Shown here: piece after piece, positions 1 to 6,671 of the stretch
Layout of the letters: each line of letters begins with the position of its first letter
Numbering within the stretch: position 1 is the first letter of the stretch
Translations under genes and position numbers: made by a program
The notes under the pieces: generated by a model
Database searches by the model: none
Seen by the model: only the letters and a program-made list of their open reading frames with translations
Told to the model about the DNA's origin: nothing
Origin: Thermoplasmata archaeon
Lineage (GTDB): Archaea; Thermoplasmatota; Thermoplasmata; Lutacidiplasmatales; UBA184
Assembly (NCBI GenBank): GCA_030037875.1
Contig: JASHPV010000068.1
Coordinates: 1-13,027 of the forward strand
Reading direction: 5' to 3'
Length of the DNA: 13,027 nt

Positions 1-1
1 C

Positions 2-430
2 ACCGCCCGGATGTCCACGGTAGGGGACGCGTTGACCGCCGCGAAGGTCGGTCTGCGGAAGGAAGGGGTCTGGGCCATGCACGACGCGGCCGAAGGCGGG
101 GTCCGAACGGCGGCGTGGGAGATGGCCATCGCCTCCGGACGGGGCTTGGATTCGGACCTGACGAGGACCTGGATCGACCCGGTGGTGCGGCAGGTGACCG
201 AACTGTTTGATATCGATCCCTTGGACGCGAGCAGTGAGGGAACGCTCCTGTTGGCCGCTGACCCGGGACGCGTCGAGGACGTGATTTCCGCGCTCCGCAG
301 AGTGGGCTCTCACGTCTCAAGGGTTGGCCGATTTACCGGACGGCCGGCGGCGCTCCGGGACGGCCACCAAAGACTTAGTCCCTCAGATCAGGACTCTTAT
401 TGGGCCGCCGTCCGGCGGATAGGGGCTTGA
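2..430 (+). CDS. AIR synthase-related / HypE-like protein, C-terminal part (5' end cut by window)
   Basis: This is the C-terminal domain of a protein of the AIR-synthase superfamily (PurM, ThiL, SelD, HypE). The frame is open through the left edge, so the ATG at 11 is probably internal and the N-terminal ATP-binding half is missing. The segment MHDAAEGGVRTAAWEMA is the helix-start motif of the C-terminal AIRS domain. It is followed by FDIDPLDASSEGTLLLAA and GRFTGR, which match the archaeal AIR-synthase-related proteins often named hydrogenase maturation factor. The MHDxxEGG form fits that HypE-like group better than ThiL. True HypE ends in a conserved cysteine, whereas this protein ends in RRIGA, so a hydrogenase role is not supported and the substrate is unknown. 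The nearby thiamine operon is separated by a riboswitch with its own promoter, so a ThiL role should not be read from context. Confidence 0.8.
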   Translation, partial: TARMSTVGDALTAAKVGLRKEGVWAMHDAAEGGVRTAAWEMAIASGRGLDSDLTRTWIDPVVRQVTELFDIDPLDASSEGTLLLAADPGRVEDVISALRRVGSHVSRVGRFTGRPAALRDGHQRLSPSDQDSYWAAVRRIGA

Positions 431-627
431 TCTAACCAAACACGTCTTCCGCCGCGGCCCGCACGCGCCAGCTCGTCGCGAACATGTCCACTGGCGACGT
501 AAGTCTCATGGCGGCAGTTTGGATCGACGAACTCGCGGTCTTGAAGCCGCTGCGAAAGTAAGAGGAACCCGCTCGGATACTCCTCCCCATCCACCGAGAT
601 CGCGAAATAAAGCTGACCGTGGCCCAC
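397..627 (-). CDS. small hypothetical protein, about 76 aa, uncertain start
   Basis: I do not recognise this protein. The frame reads GHGQLYFAISVDGEEYPSGF, then LLLSQRLQDREFVDPNCRHE, then TYVASGHVRDELARAG. By hand count over 421-627 the GC content at codon positions 1/2/3 is about 74/45/65 %, the low-second-position pattern of coding DNA; the competing minus frame that stops at 432 has its lowest GC at position 1, so this frame is preferred. The start is a guess: GTG at 627 is used, with GTG at 594 or 684 as alternatives. The frame stays open upstream into the antisense of the riboswitch, so it could also be the remnant of a longer gene. Its end runs 34 nt into the tail of the convergent AIR-synthase-like gene, and its coding region would contain the proposed thiB promoter. 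No signal peptide or membrane segment is visible. Confidence 0.4.
   Translation of the reverse strand: MGHGQLYFAISVDGEEYPSGFLLLSQRLQDREFVDPNCRHETYVASGHVRDELARAGRGGRRVWLDQAPIRRTAAQ
604..612 (+). promoter_or_regulatory. putative TATA box of the thiBPQ transcript
   Basis: The AT-rich word gaaataaag stands out in GC-rich DNA. An archaeal start about 25 nt downstream, near 634, would give a leader of about 163 nt that contains the whole TPP riboswitch. A second AT-rich word, cttatc near 640, would place the start inside riboswitch helix P1 and is therefore less suitable. Confidence 0.4.
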
Positions 628-662
628 CCCCGGTAGAGTCTTATCTCGGTCAGGCGATGCCT

Positions 663-757
663 CGGCCGCTGGGGGAGCTGCCACGCGGCTGAGAGGACAG
701 AACGTCTCTGTCGACCCCTTGAACCTGATCCGGACAATACCGGCGCAGGGAAGGCCG
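663..757 (+). ncRNA. TPP riboswitch (THI element)
   Basis: All conserved blocks of the thiamine pyrophosphate aptamer are present in order. P1 pairs cggcc (663-667) with ggccg (753-757). ggggg (671-675) pairs with cccc (715-718) to form P2. CTGAGA is at 689-694, followed by the optional extra hairpin gacag/ctgtc (696-700 with 708-712). Then come ACCCC TTGAA (714-723), CTGATC (725-730), the P4/P5 hairpin ccgg/ccgg (730-733 with 740-743) and GCAGGGAAG (745-753). Binding of TPP is expected to lower expression of the downstream transporter. TPP riboswitches are known in a few archaea, notably Thermoplasma relatives. The downstream genes thiB, thiP and thiQ agree with the assignment. Confidence 0.95.
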
Positions 758-776
758 TGGAACCGCGTGTAGTATC

Positions 777-796
777 CCCCGCAGTGGGCTGCGGGG
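777..796 (+). promoter_or_regulatory. start-codon hairpin, probable riboswitch expression platform
   Basis: ccccgcag (777-784) pairs perfectly with ctgcgggg (789-796) around the loop tggg. The stem ends one base before the thiB ATG at 797, so it would keep a ribosome from the start. There is no T-run after it, which argues for control of translation rather than termination. The tccccc at 775-780 can instead pair with ggggga at 671-676, part of aptamer helix P2, so the two folds exclude each other. Confidence 0.65.
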
Positions 797-1969
797 ATGG
801 CTGAAGAAACGAATCGAACGAGGACAGCGGATGAACCGCCCGCGCGCCAGCGACGGCGCGTGCGCCGGATCCCATGGATCGTGCCGGTCGTGGCGGCCCT
901 CGTCCTGGTGGCCGGCTTCGGCACATACTACTACTTCGAAACCACGAGCAATTCCTGCGTCAGCGGACCGCATACGCTCGTGGTCGAGACGTACGCGAGC
1001 TTCTTCGACTCGGGACCCGATCCGGCCGCCGCTCGCGCCGGGGTCTTCGACTCCTTCGAGAAGGCAACGGGAAGCCGGGTCTGCGTCGAGTACTTGACCG
1101 GAGACCTCGCGACAACTCTGCTGACTTCAGGCGGTCCACGACCCGACGTGGTCGTGGGGCTGGACGAGCTCACCGCGCCTCGCCTAGACGCGGCAGGACT
1201 CCTCATCCCCTACGCTCCCCCCGAGCTAGCCCACGTGTCACCGGCACTCGTCGCGAATTTAGCACCCGACCACTCGGCGGTCCCGTACGAGTACGGATTC
1301 ATCGGTCTCGATTACAACGTGAGCTACAACGGCGCTCACGGCATGCCGTACTCCGCTGGGAACTACCTGGAGGCTGTGGCGGGCAACCGCTCCCTCGCCT
1401 CCCAGTTCCTCTACGAAGTTCCCCCCGACATCACGGGCGAGGAGTTCCTCGCCATGCAGATCGCGTTTTCAACGGAGGTGTTGCATCAAAATTGGACGAA
1501 CTTCTGGCATACGATCGGCCCGGTGGCTCCGTCGACGACCGACTGGGGCACCGGTTTCTCCGAATTCTCAGCCGGTGATTATGCGAGCTTTGTCAGCTAC
1601 ACGACCGACCCGGCGTACGACGCGTACTTTGGTCCGGTAGGCGCCATCAACACGTCGGTCCTCCGGTACAACGGCATCAACTACAGCTGGGAATCGATCT
1701 ACGGAGTAGGAATCGTTCGGGGCGGGGTCCAGAACCTGACTCTCGCGGAACAGTTCGAGAACTGGTTGTTGTCGGGCCCGGTACAGGACGCCATCCCCAC
1801 CAACGAGTGGGAGTACCCCGCCAACGCGACCGCAGCGCTACCGGATGCCTTCAACTGGAGCGTACCTCCCACTTCCATCACTTCGCTCAACTCCTTCGAA
1901 TCGGTCAACGCCACCGCGGCCGATCTTCCGGGGTGGATCCTCGAATGGCAGTCCGCCGTGAGCTCCTAG
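797..1969 (+). CDS. thiB: thiamine ABC transporter, substrate-binding protein
   Basis: A 390-residue extracellular binding protein for thiamine or its phosphates that delivers ligand to ThiP/ThiQ. An arginine-rich start (residues 1-24) is followed by one hydrophobic segment (about 26-46) and a YYY stretch. No lipobox precedes the cysteine at residue 54, so it is probably held by an uncleaved N-terminal membrane anchor. The mature part begins HTLVVETYASFF and has DVVVGLDELTAPRL and VPYEYGFIGLDYN, which match the ThiB/TbpA family (type 2 periplasmic binding fold, related to iron-binding proteins); E. coli ThiB has 327 residues. ATG 797 is chosen because a stop codon lies in frame at 770 and no other ATG fits. 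It has no usable Shine-Dalgarno sequence; the start abuts a hairpin downstream of the TPP riboswitch. The end overlaps the ATG version of the thiP start. The riboswitch makes thiamine far more likely than iron or another anion as substrate. Confidence 0.9.
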   Translation: MAEETNRTRTADEPPARQRRRVRRIPWIVPVVAALVLVAGFGTYYYFETTSNSCVSGPHTLVVETYASFFDSGPDPAAARAGVFDSFEKATGSRVCVEYLTGDLATTLLTSGGPRPDVVVGLDELTAPRLDAAGLLIPYAPPELAHVSPALVANLAPDHSAVPYEYGFIGLDYNVSYNGAHGMPYSAGNYLEAVAGNRSLASQFLYEVPPDITGEEFLAMQIAFSTEVLHQNWTNFWHTIGPVAPSTTDWGTGFSEFSAGDYASFVSYTTDPAYDAYFGPVGAINTSVLRYNGINYSWESIYGVGIVRGGVQNLTLAEQFENWLLSGPVQDAIPTNEWEYPANATAALPDAFNWSVPPTSITSLNSFESVNATAADLPGWILEWQSAVSS

Positions 1970-3672
1970 AGCAAACCCGAGGCGAAAGCGCGTTGACGAC
2001 GGGTTCGAGCGACGTCGGTTCGGGCCTCCTCTCGCTCGGGGGGCGCATCGGCGACTTCGTGGCCGAACTGCCTTTGGCGTTGTTCGTCCTCCTATTCGTC
2101 GCCGTACCGGCGGCGGTTCTCTTCGCCGGAGCGGTGGAGCGTTTCGGGTTGGGAAGCGGCTTCGTCGCCCTGATCTGGGGCCCGTCGCTGGGTTCACAGG
2201 TCGCGCGCCGGGCCCTGGAGAATTCGCTGCTCCAGGGCGGATTGAGCGCGGGTATCGCCGTGGCGTGGGGGTACCCCTGCGGGGTATTCCTCGGTCGCCA
2301 CGGATTCCGAGGACGGGACCTGTTGTACAGCTTCCTCCTGATTCCCTTCCTCCTCCCTCCACTGGTCGTCGTGCTCGGAATCGACGAGCTGTTCGGCGGA
2401 TCCAGTCCGCTGGGCCCGGGATTCGGCGCCCTCGGTCATGGCCTCGCGGCGATCGTGCTCGCAAATGTGTTCTACAATGCGTCGATCGTCGCGTTGTTCA
2501 CCTCCGCGGCGATTGCCAACGCCTCACCTCGGTTGGAAGATGCCGTGACGACCCTTGGCGGCGGGGGTTGGCGAAGGTTCCGGGATGTGTGGGGCCGCGG
2601 CTCGTTGCTCGGCGCGGCGAGCGGAGGTCTTCTGACGTTCTTGCTCTCGTTTGTCGGCTTCGCCGCCCCTCTGTTGTTGGGCGGCCCGTCGAACTACACG
2701 ATCGAGGTCTGGATCTACACGCTCGCGCGAACGGTCTACGCCGCCCCGACGTTGGCGGCCGGCCTAGCCCTTTGGACGGTCGCCTTGCTCTGCCTCCCCG
2801 CTTTCCTGTACCTGGCGGTGGCCCGCCGGGCCCGGTTGATTGGTGGACGAGAACGGGGAACGCCCCGTCTGTACTCCCTCAATTGGCGCCGGCCCGGGAC
2901 GGCGGCCCTCGGGGCGGCGATGGTCGCCCTCGTCGTGTTCGTCGGGGCGATGCTGGGTGCGGTCCTCCTCCTTTCGTTCCATCTCGTCAACGGAAGTTGG
3001 GGAGTGCAGAACTGGTCGGCCCTGTTCGCGGCCCGGACCACCGGCGCGATCGGAATCCCCACCGGCCAAGCCTTGGTCAATACGCTGTTCTTCGCCGGGG
3101 CGGCCGCCACCGTCGTCGTGACCTTGGTCCTCCTGGTCGCCTACGTTTCAACGAGGCCCCGGCGAGGGGTGGGCATTCTCGAGGGCTTTGCTTTCCTGCC
3201 GGTGCTCCTCTCGCCGGTGATTCTGGCCTTCGCCCTCCGGAACTTCTGGGGAAGCACCCTCGGCATTCCGCCGTTTCTTTGGACGTTGATCGTGGCCAGC
3301 CAGGCCGCACTGGCCCTCCCTTTCGTCCTTCAGAGTGTCCGTACCTCGTTGAGGGGTCTGCCGTCGAACCTTCGGGGTGCTGCGCAAACTCTGGGAGCGT
3401 CCGCGTGGAAGGCCTTCTGGCAAATCGACGTCCCGCTCCTCCGGCCCGCCATCGTGGCGGGAGCAACCTTCGCTTTCGCGCTGGGCCTAGGGGAGTTCGC
3501 CGCCACGAACTTCCTCTACATCCCGACGTACGCCACGCTCGTTGTCGAGGCATACCTGCTGGAAACTCTCCGCTTGCCCGGGCCTGCGTCGGCGTTGGCC
3601 GCGTTGCTCGTGCTCGTGAGTGGAGTCGCCCTGTTCCTCCTGATTCGCGGAGGCAATCGTGTCCGCTTCTAG
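1945..3672 (+). CDS. thiP: thiamine ABC transporter, permease (two fused membrane domains)
   Basis: Integral membrane subunit that forms the channel for thiamine uptake. About 12 hydrophobic segments are spread over two homologous halves, the normal ThiP layout; E. coli ThiP has 536 residues against 575 here from ATG 1945. Each half has an EAA-type coupling loop for contact with the ATPase: EDAVTTLGGGGWRRF (about 2538-2582) and GAAQTLGASAWKAF (about 3376-3417). Two starts are possible. ATG 1945 overlaps thiB by 25 nt without a clear ribosome site; TTG 1993 has GAGGCG eight bases upstream and gives 559 residues that begin near the first membrane segment. The frame is open further upstream, but that part has no thiP-like sequence and lies inside thiB. 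The end overlaps thiQ by 14 nt, so translation of the operon is probably coupled. Sister families (FbpB, PotB/C) share the fold; thiamine is inferred from the operon and riboswitch. Confidence 0.9.
   Translation: MAVRRELLEQTRGESALTTGSSDVGSGLLSLGGRIGDFVAELPLALFVLLFVAVPAAVLFAGAVERFGLGSGFVALIWGPSLGSQVARRALENSLLQGGLSAGIAVAWGYPCGVFLGRHGFRGRDLLYSFLLIPFLLPPLVVVLGIDELFGGSSPLGPGFGALGHGLAAIVLANVFYNASIVALFTSAAIANASPRLEDAVTTLGGGGWRRFRDVWGRGSLLGAASGGLLTFLLSFVGFAAPLLLGGPSNYTIEVWIYTLARTVYAAPTLAAGLALWTVALLCLPAFLYLAVARRARLIGGRERGTPRLYSLNWRRPGTAALGAAMVALVVFVGAMLGAVLLLSFHLVNGSWGVQNWSALFAARTTGAIGIPTGQALVNTLFFAGAAATVVVTLVLLVAYVSTRPRRGVGILEGFAFLPVLLSPVILAFALRNFWGSTLGIPPFLWTLIVASQAALALPFVLQSVRTSLRGLPSNLRGAAQTLGASAWKAFWQIDVPLLRPAIVAGATFAFALGLGEFAATNFLYIPTYATLVVEAYLLETLRLPGPASALAALLVLVSGVALFLLIRGGNRVRF
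1979..1984 (+). promoter_or_regulatory. ribosome binding site favouring thiP start at TTG 1993
   Basis: GAGGCG lies eight bases before TTG 1993 and ten bases after the thiB stop. It is the best Shine-Dalgarno match near the thiP start and makes the shorter TTG form a serious alternative to ATG 1945. Confidence 0.4.
3649..3653 (+). promoter_or_regulatory. ribosome binding site of thiQ
   Basis: A full GGAGG lies five bases before GTG 3659, inside the end of thiP. It supports the GTG start and shows that this organism uses Shine-Dalgarno pairing for genes inside operons. Confidence 0.6.
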
Positions 3673-4657
3673 CGAACCGGGGGGCCCCGTCCTCCGAGTG
3701 GAAGGGCTTCGGTACGCCTCCGAAGGCTTTCAGCTTGGGCCGGTGGATTTCCAGCTGGACCGGGGGGAGATCCTGGGTGTCTTCGGCCCCAACGGAGCGG
3801 GAAAATCCACGCTACTGAGGCTATTGGCCGGACTGGAACCGGCCGTCGGGGGCCGGATCTGGCTGGACGGGAGAGAGATCGGGATCCTGCCGAGCCATCG
3901 CCGAGGGGTCGGGATGGTCTTCCAGGACCTGGCGCTCTTCCCGCAGCTCTCCGTCTGGGAGAACCTCGCTTACGGGCCCCGGGCCCACCGGTGGCCCGAA
4001 GCGGAGGTCTCGACGCGAGTGGAGGAGCTCCTTCGCGACTTCCGGCTGGGACCCCTCGCAGACCGGATTCCCGCAAATCTCTCTGGCGGCGAGCAGCAGC
4101 GCGTCGCGCTGGCGCGAGCACTGGGCCCACGTCCCCGGCTTTTGCTCTTCGACGAACCCCTCTCGTCGGCCGACCGGGAGATTCGGCAGGCCTTGCAGAG
4201 CGAGGTGCGAGGAATCGTCGCGTCCAACGGCCTCGTCGCAGTCTATGTGACACACGATCTCGACGAGGGGGCGGCGTTGGCGGCTCGGATGGCCTTCCTT
4301 CGGGAAGGGCGGTGGATAGCCGAAGGGCCCACCGACCGGATCCGACGATCGCCCCGGTCCCGGTTCGTCGCGGGGTTCCTAGGACTGAACGTACGCGCGG
4401 TGGGGGGAGGTTGGGTCGCGACGGACCCCTCCCGCACCGAGGTCGTGTCTCGCGGGGATCCCGGGAGTGTCCCGGGGATCATTCGGGACGTTCGTCCGGA
4501 CGGCGAGCTGGTGCGGGTGAACGTCGCTCTGGTTCCATCCGTGCCCGGCCCCGAGCGCCTCGTCGAGGCTCTTCGGTGGGGGGCGGATTCCCTCCCTCGG
4601 GTGGGCGACACGGTGGGCGTTCGGTTCCGAGAGGAGATTCCGCTCCCGGAGGAATGA
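3659..4657 (+). CDS. thiQ: thiamine ABC transporter, ATP-binding protein with C-terminal extension
   Basis: Cytoplasmic ATPase that powers the ThiBP importer. Visible motifs: Walker A GPNGAGKST (43-51), Q-loop glutamine 89 in MVFQD, ABC signature LSGGEQQRVALARAL (141-155), Walker B LLLFDEP (161-167), D-loop SSAD (169-172) and switch histidine 199 in VYVTHD. All catalytic residues are present. The protein has 332 residues; the ATPase core ends near 240, about the full length of E. coli ThiQ (232). The extra 90 residues, ending in VGDTVGVRF, look like a TOBE-type regulatory domain as seen in the PotA/FbpC/ModC family. GTG 3659 is preferred because GGAGG lies five bases before it; the gene overlaps thiP by 14 nt. 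Family alone would allow an iron or polyamine ATPase, but operon and riboswitch point to thiamine. Confidence 0.9.
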   Translation: MSASSEPGGPVLRVEGLRYASEGFQLGPVDFQLDRGEILGVFGPNGAGKSTLLRLLAGLEPAVGGRIWLDGREIGILPSHRRGVGMVFQDLALFPQLSVWENLAYGPRAHRWPEAEVSTRVEELLRDFRLGPLADRIPANLSGGEQQRVALARALGPRPRLLLFDEPLSSADREIRQALQSEVRGIVASNGLVAVYVTHDLDEGAALAARMAFLREGRWIAEGPTDRIRRSPRSRFVAGFLGLNVRAVGGGWVATDPSRTEVVSRGDPGSVPGIIRDVRPDGELVRVNVALVPSVPGPERLVEALRWGADSLPRVGDTVGVRFREEIPLPEE

Positions 4658-4683
4658 TCGCCCGGGCGTCGCGCTCGCACGTC

Positions 4684-4704
4684 CCGCCGACCGGGGGTCG
4701 GCGG
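4684..4704. terminator. perfect 9-bp inverted repeat between convergent thiQ and asnA
   Basis: ccgccgacc (4684-4692), loop ggg, then ggtcggcgg (4696-4704). It fills most of the 51-nt gap between two convergent genes and has no T-run on either side. It could shield both mRNA ends or slow polymerase, but archaeal termination usually relies on T-runs, so a terminator role is uncertain. Confidence 0.4.
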
Positions 4705-4708
4705 CGAC

Positions 4709-5854
4709 TCAGTCGAGAACGTGGATGTTGTGCTTCGCCGAGATCTCCGTCAGGATCTTGGGCCAGACCGAGACGCTCACCTCGCCCAGATGCGCCTTGC
4801 GCAAGAGAAGCATCTGGGTTCGCGACTGGCCGATACCGCCTCCGATGCTCTGGGGGAGTTCTCCGCGGAGGATCGCTTGGTGGTAGGGATACTGCATGAA
4901 CGATTCCTGATGCGACATGGTGAGCTGCTGGCGTAAGCTCTCCGCGTTCACCCGGATCCCCCCGGACATGAGCTCGTGACGTCGCCGGGTGACCGGGTTC
5001 CACACGAGGATGTCGCCGTTCAGCCCGTGCATGGGGCGACCGTTGAGCGCGTGGGTCTCTGTCACCCAATCGTCGTAGTCAGCGGCCCGCATCTCATGCG
5101 GATAGCCGTCGGCGAGGGGCCACCCGATCCCGATGATGAACACGGCGGGGTACCTTTGGAGGATCGCGGTCTCGCGCTTCTTCCGGGGAAGGTCGGGGTA
5201 CGCCTCGAGCAGTTCCTCCGCATGGAGGAAGTGGATCTCGTCGGGCAGGTCAGGGTATCGGGCGTCGTGGAGCTGAGGAAACTCCTTTTGGACCGCCCGG
5301 TACGCCCCCGTGAGCACTTTCCAGATTCGCCGGACGGTGTCCCGGAGGTATTCCAGGTTCCGGTCGGACGGGGCGATGGACTGTTCCCAATCCCACTGGT
5401 CGACGTAAGCGCTGTGGTCGTGATCCAGGAAGTAGTCCTTCCGAACCGCCCGCATATCGGTGAGAAGCCCCTCGCCCCTCCCCATCCCGAATTCCCGTAG
5501 CGCCATCCGCTTCCATTTCGTGGCGGCCTGAACTATCTGGGCGTTGACCGGGTGCACATCCCGGTCGTTCGAAATGTGGAACTGGATCGGGGTTCGAGAA
5601 CCGTCCCGGTCGAGGAGGTCGTTGACACCGCTCTCGGCCTCGACGATGAGCGGGACCTGTACCATCGACAGGTTCAGCGCCCGGCAGAGGTGTTCTTCGA
5701 TGTATCGCTTGACGAAGAAAATCGCCGCCTGAGTCTCCCGGGGGGCCAACAGGGAATGGTAATCGGACGGAAGGATCCGGTCGATCTCGGAATAGTCCCC
5801 GATGCCGGGTCCGGCGAGGTCTGCTACTTTGGCGTTTTGCTCCGCGGTCGCCAT
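4709..5854 (-). CDS. asnA: aspartate-ammonia ligase (ammonia-dependent asparagine synthetase)
   Basis: Makes asparagine from aspartate, ammonia and ATP (AMP-forming) in the cytoplasm; the fold is that of class II aminoacyl-tRNA synthetases. Family blocks are clear: KWKRMAL (113-119), YVDQWDWE (150-157), DEIHFLHAEELL (205-216), HGLNGDILVWNP (276-287) and RGELPQSIGGGIGQSR (330-345). The last is the class II motif 3-like ATP site with the conserved arginine. The protein has 381 residues against 330 in E. coli, mainly because of about 27 extra residues before the usual start region ILPSDYHSLLAPRET. ATG 5854 is kept because a TATA-like box 28 nt upstream predicts a leaderless transcript at exactly this codon. 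AsnA is patchy in archaea, which more often use AsnB or the tRNA-dependent route, so gene transfer is possible. Stand-alone gene. Confidence 0.95.
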   Translation of the reverse strand: MATAEQNAKVADLAGPGIGDYSEIDRILPSDYHSLLAPRETQAAIFFVKRYIEEHLCRALNLSMVQVPLIVEAESGVNDLLDRDGSRTPIQFHISNDRDVHPVNAQIVQAATKWKRMALREFGMGRGEGLLTDMRAVRKDYFLDHDHSAYVDQWDWEQSIAPSDRNLEYLRDTVRRIWKVLTGAYRAVQKEFPQLHDARYPDLPDEIHFLHAEELLEAYPDLPRKKRETAILQRYPAVFIIGIGWPLADGYPHEMRAADYDDWVTETHALNGRPMHGLNGDILVWNPVTRRRHELMSGGIRVNAESLRQQLTMSHQESFMQYPYHQAILRGELPQSIGGGIGQSRTQMLLLRKAHLGEVSVSVWPKILTEISAKHNIHVLD

Positions 5855-5881
5855 GATGGAGGACGCACCGGAAGTACGCGG

Positions 5882-5887
5882 AATAAA
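5882..5887 (-). promoter_or_regulatory. TATA box of asnA
   Basis: On the minus strand this reads tttatt, in the context gagtttattcc. Its centre is about 30 nt before the asnA ATG at 5854, so the mRNA probably starts within a few bases of the start codon. Confidence 0.5.
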
Positions 5888-5941
5888 CTCCTCGTCAACT
5901 CCTCCCGACCCACGTACCCGGAGGAGCGAGTCTCGGATGAT

Positions 5942-6664
5942 TCAAGGCACAGTGGGAACGAGGTAGCGAGCGAACCAATCGCCTGCCAACTTCGCAACGG
6001 CTTCCAGGGTCCCCTTCTCCTCGAACAGGTGGGAGGCCCCCGGCACCACGACGAGGCTCTTGGGGCAGCTGAGTCGCTGTAATGTGTGCTCGTTCAGCGC
6101 CCGGATACCGGGATCCAAGCCGCCGACCACGATCAGGGTAGCGCAGCGGATCTGGCTGGCCACTTCGTCTCCCAGGTCGCTCCGGGCACCTCGGAGCACG
6201 ATGGCCCGGATAACCTGGGGCAGCCGGGCGGCCGCTCGCATCGCCACGGCGCCGCCCGTGCTCGCTCCGAAGTAACCGACGGGGCTTCTCGCGGCCTGCC
6301 GCTCTTCGAGTAGCCAGTCGGTCGCGGAAAGCAACCGCCGAGTCAGAAGTGGGATGTCGAAACGATACTCGGCCGTGGCCTCATCGGCACGAGCTTCGGC
6401 CTCGGTCAACAGGTCAAGGAGAAGAGTCCCGAGTCCCCGGGCATTCAACGCTCGGGCCACCTGGCGGTTCCGAGGACTGCGGCGGCCGCTCCCGCTGCCG
6501 TGCGCGAAAATGACCGTTCCGCATCTCGGTGCCGGAGGCGTGAAGTCGGCGTCGAGCTCCACCTCCTCCGTCCGTACTCGTATCCCCCGCTCGGCGGGGC
6601 TTGGCGGATGGTTCCGCTCGCTTGTCGTCGGCCCCGATCCGAGGTGAGGCGCGGCCCGACTCAT
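5942..6664 (-). CDS. alpha/beta hydrolase, dienelactone-hydrolase-like
   Basis: A cytoplasmic serine hydrolase of unknown substrate. Visible features in order: first core strand and oxyanion loop TVIFAHGSGSG, nucleophile elbow YFGASTGG with the serine at about residue 135, acid loop VVGGLDPGI (Asp about 184) and catalytic histidine in PGASHLFEEKG (His about 212). The triad is therefore complete. At 240 residues the size is typical of dienelactone-hydrolase-like enzymes. ATG 6664, 7 nt after the stop of the phosphoribosyltransferase gene, is chosen; an in-frame TTG at 6685 would overlap that gene by 14 nt. The first 30 residues look disordered. The two genes are clearly co-transcribed, and the same two domains occur fused in one protein in some bacteria (for example mycobacterial Rv0571c, from memory), which suggests a joint but unknown role. 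Confidence 0.85.
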   Translation of the reverse strand: MSRAAPHLGSGPTTSERNHPPSPAERGIRVRTEEVELDADFTPPAPRCGTVIFAHGSGSGRRSPRNRQVARALNARGLGTLLLDLLTEAEARADEATAEYRFDIPLLTRRLLSATDWLLEERQAARSPVGYFGASTGGAVAMRAAARLPQVIRAIVLRGARSDLGDEVASQIRCATLIVVGGLDPGIRALNEHTLQRLSCPKSLVVVPGASHLFEEKGTLEAVAKLAGDWFARYLVPTVP

Positions 6665-6671
6665 CGCCGAT

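Noticed and set aside
1..430. Reading the first gene as thiL because it is close to the thiamine operon
   Set aside because: The MHDxxEGG motif fits HypE-like AIR-synthase relatives better than ThiL, and the riboswitch transcript begins after this gene.
432..926. Second minus-strand frame over the riboswitch region, ending in AAAEDVFG
   Set aside because: By hand count its GC is lowest at codon position 1 and high at position 2, the wrong pattern for coding DNA. The neighbouring frame fits better.
1807..1944. Upstream extension of the thiP frame
   Set aside because: It lies wholly within the thiB coding frame and is rich in Arg, His and Gln without membrane character, so it is a shadow of thiB.
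2265..3818. Very long alternative frame in the plus strand across thiP and into thiQ, over 500 codons
   Set aside because: Its product is dominated by Arg, Pro and Gly with no domain; it is the +1 shadow of a GC-rich membrane protein gene.
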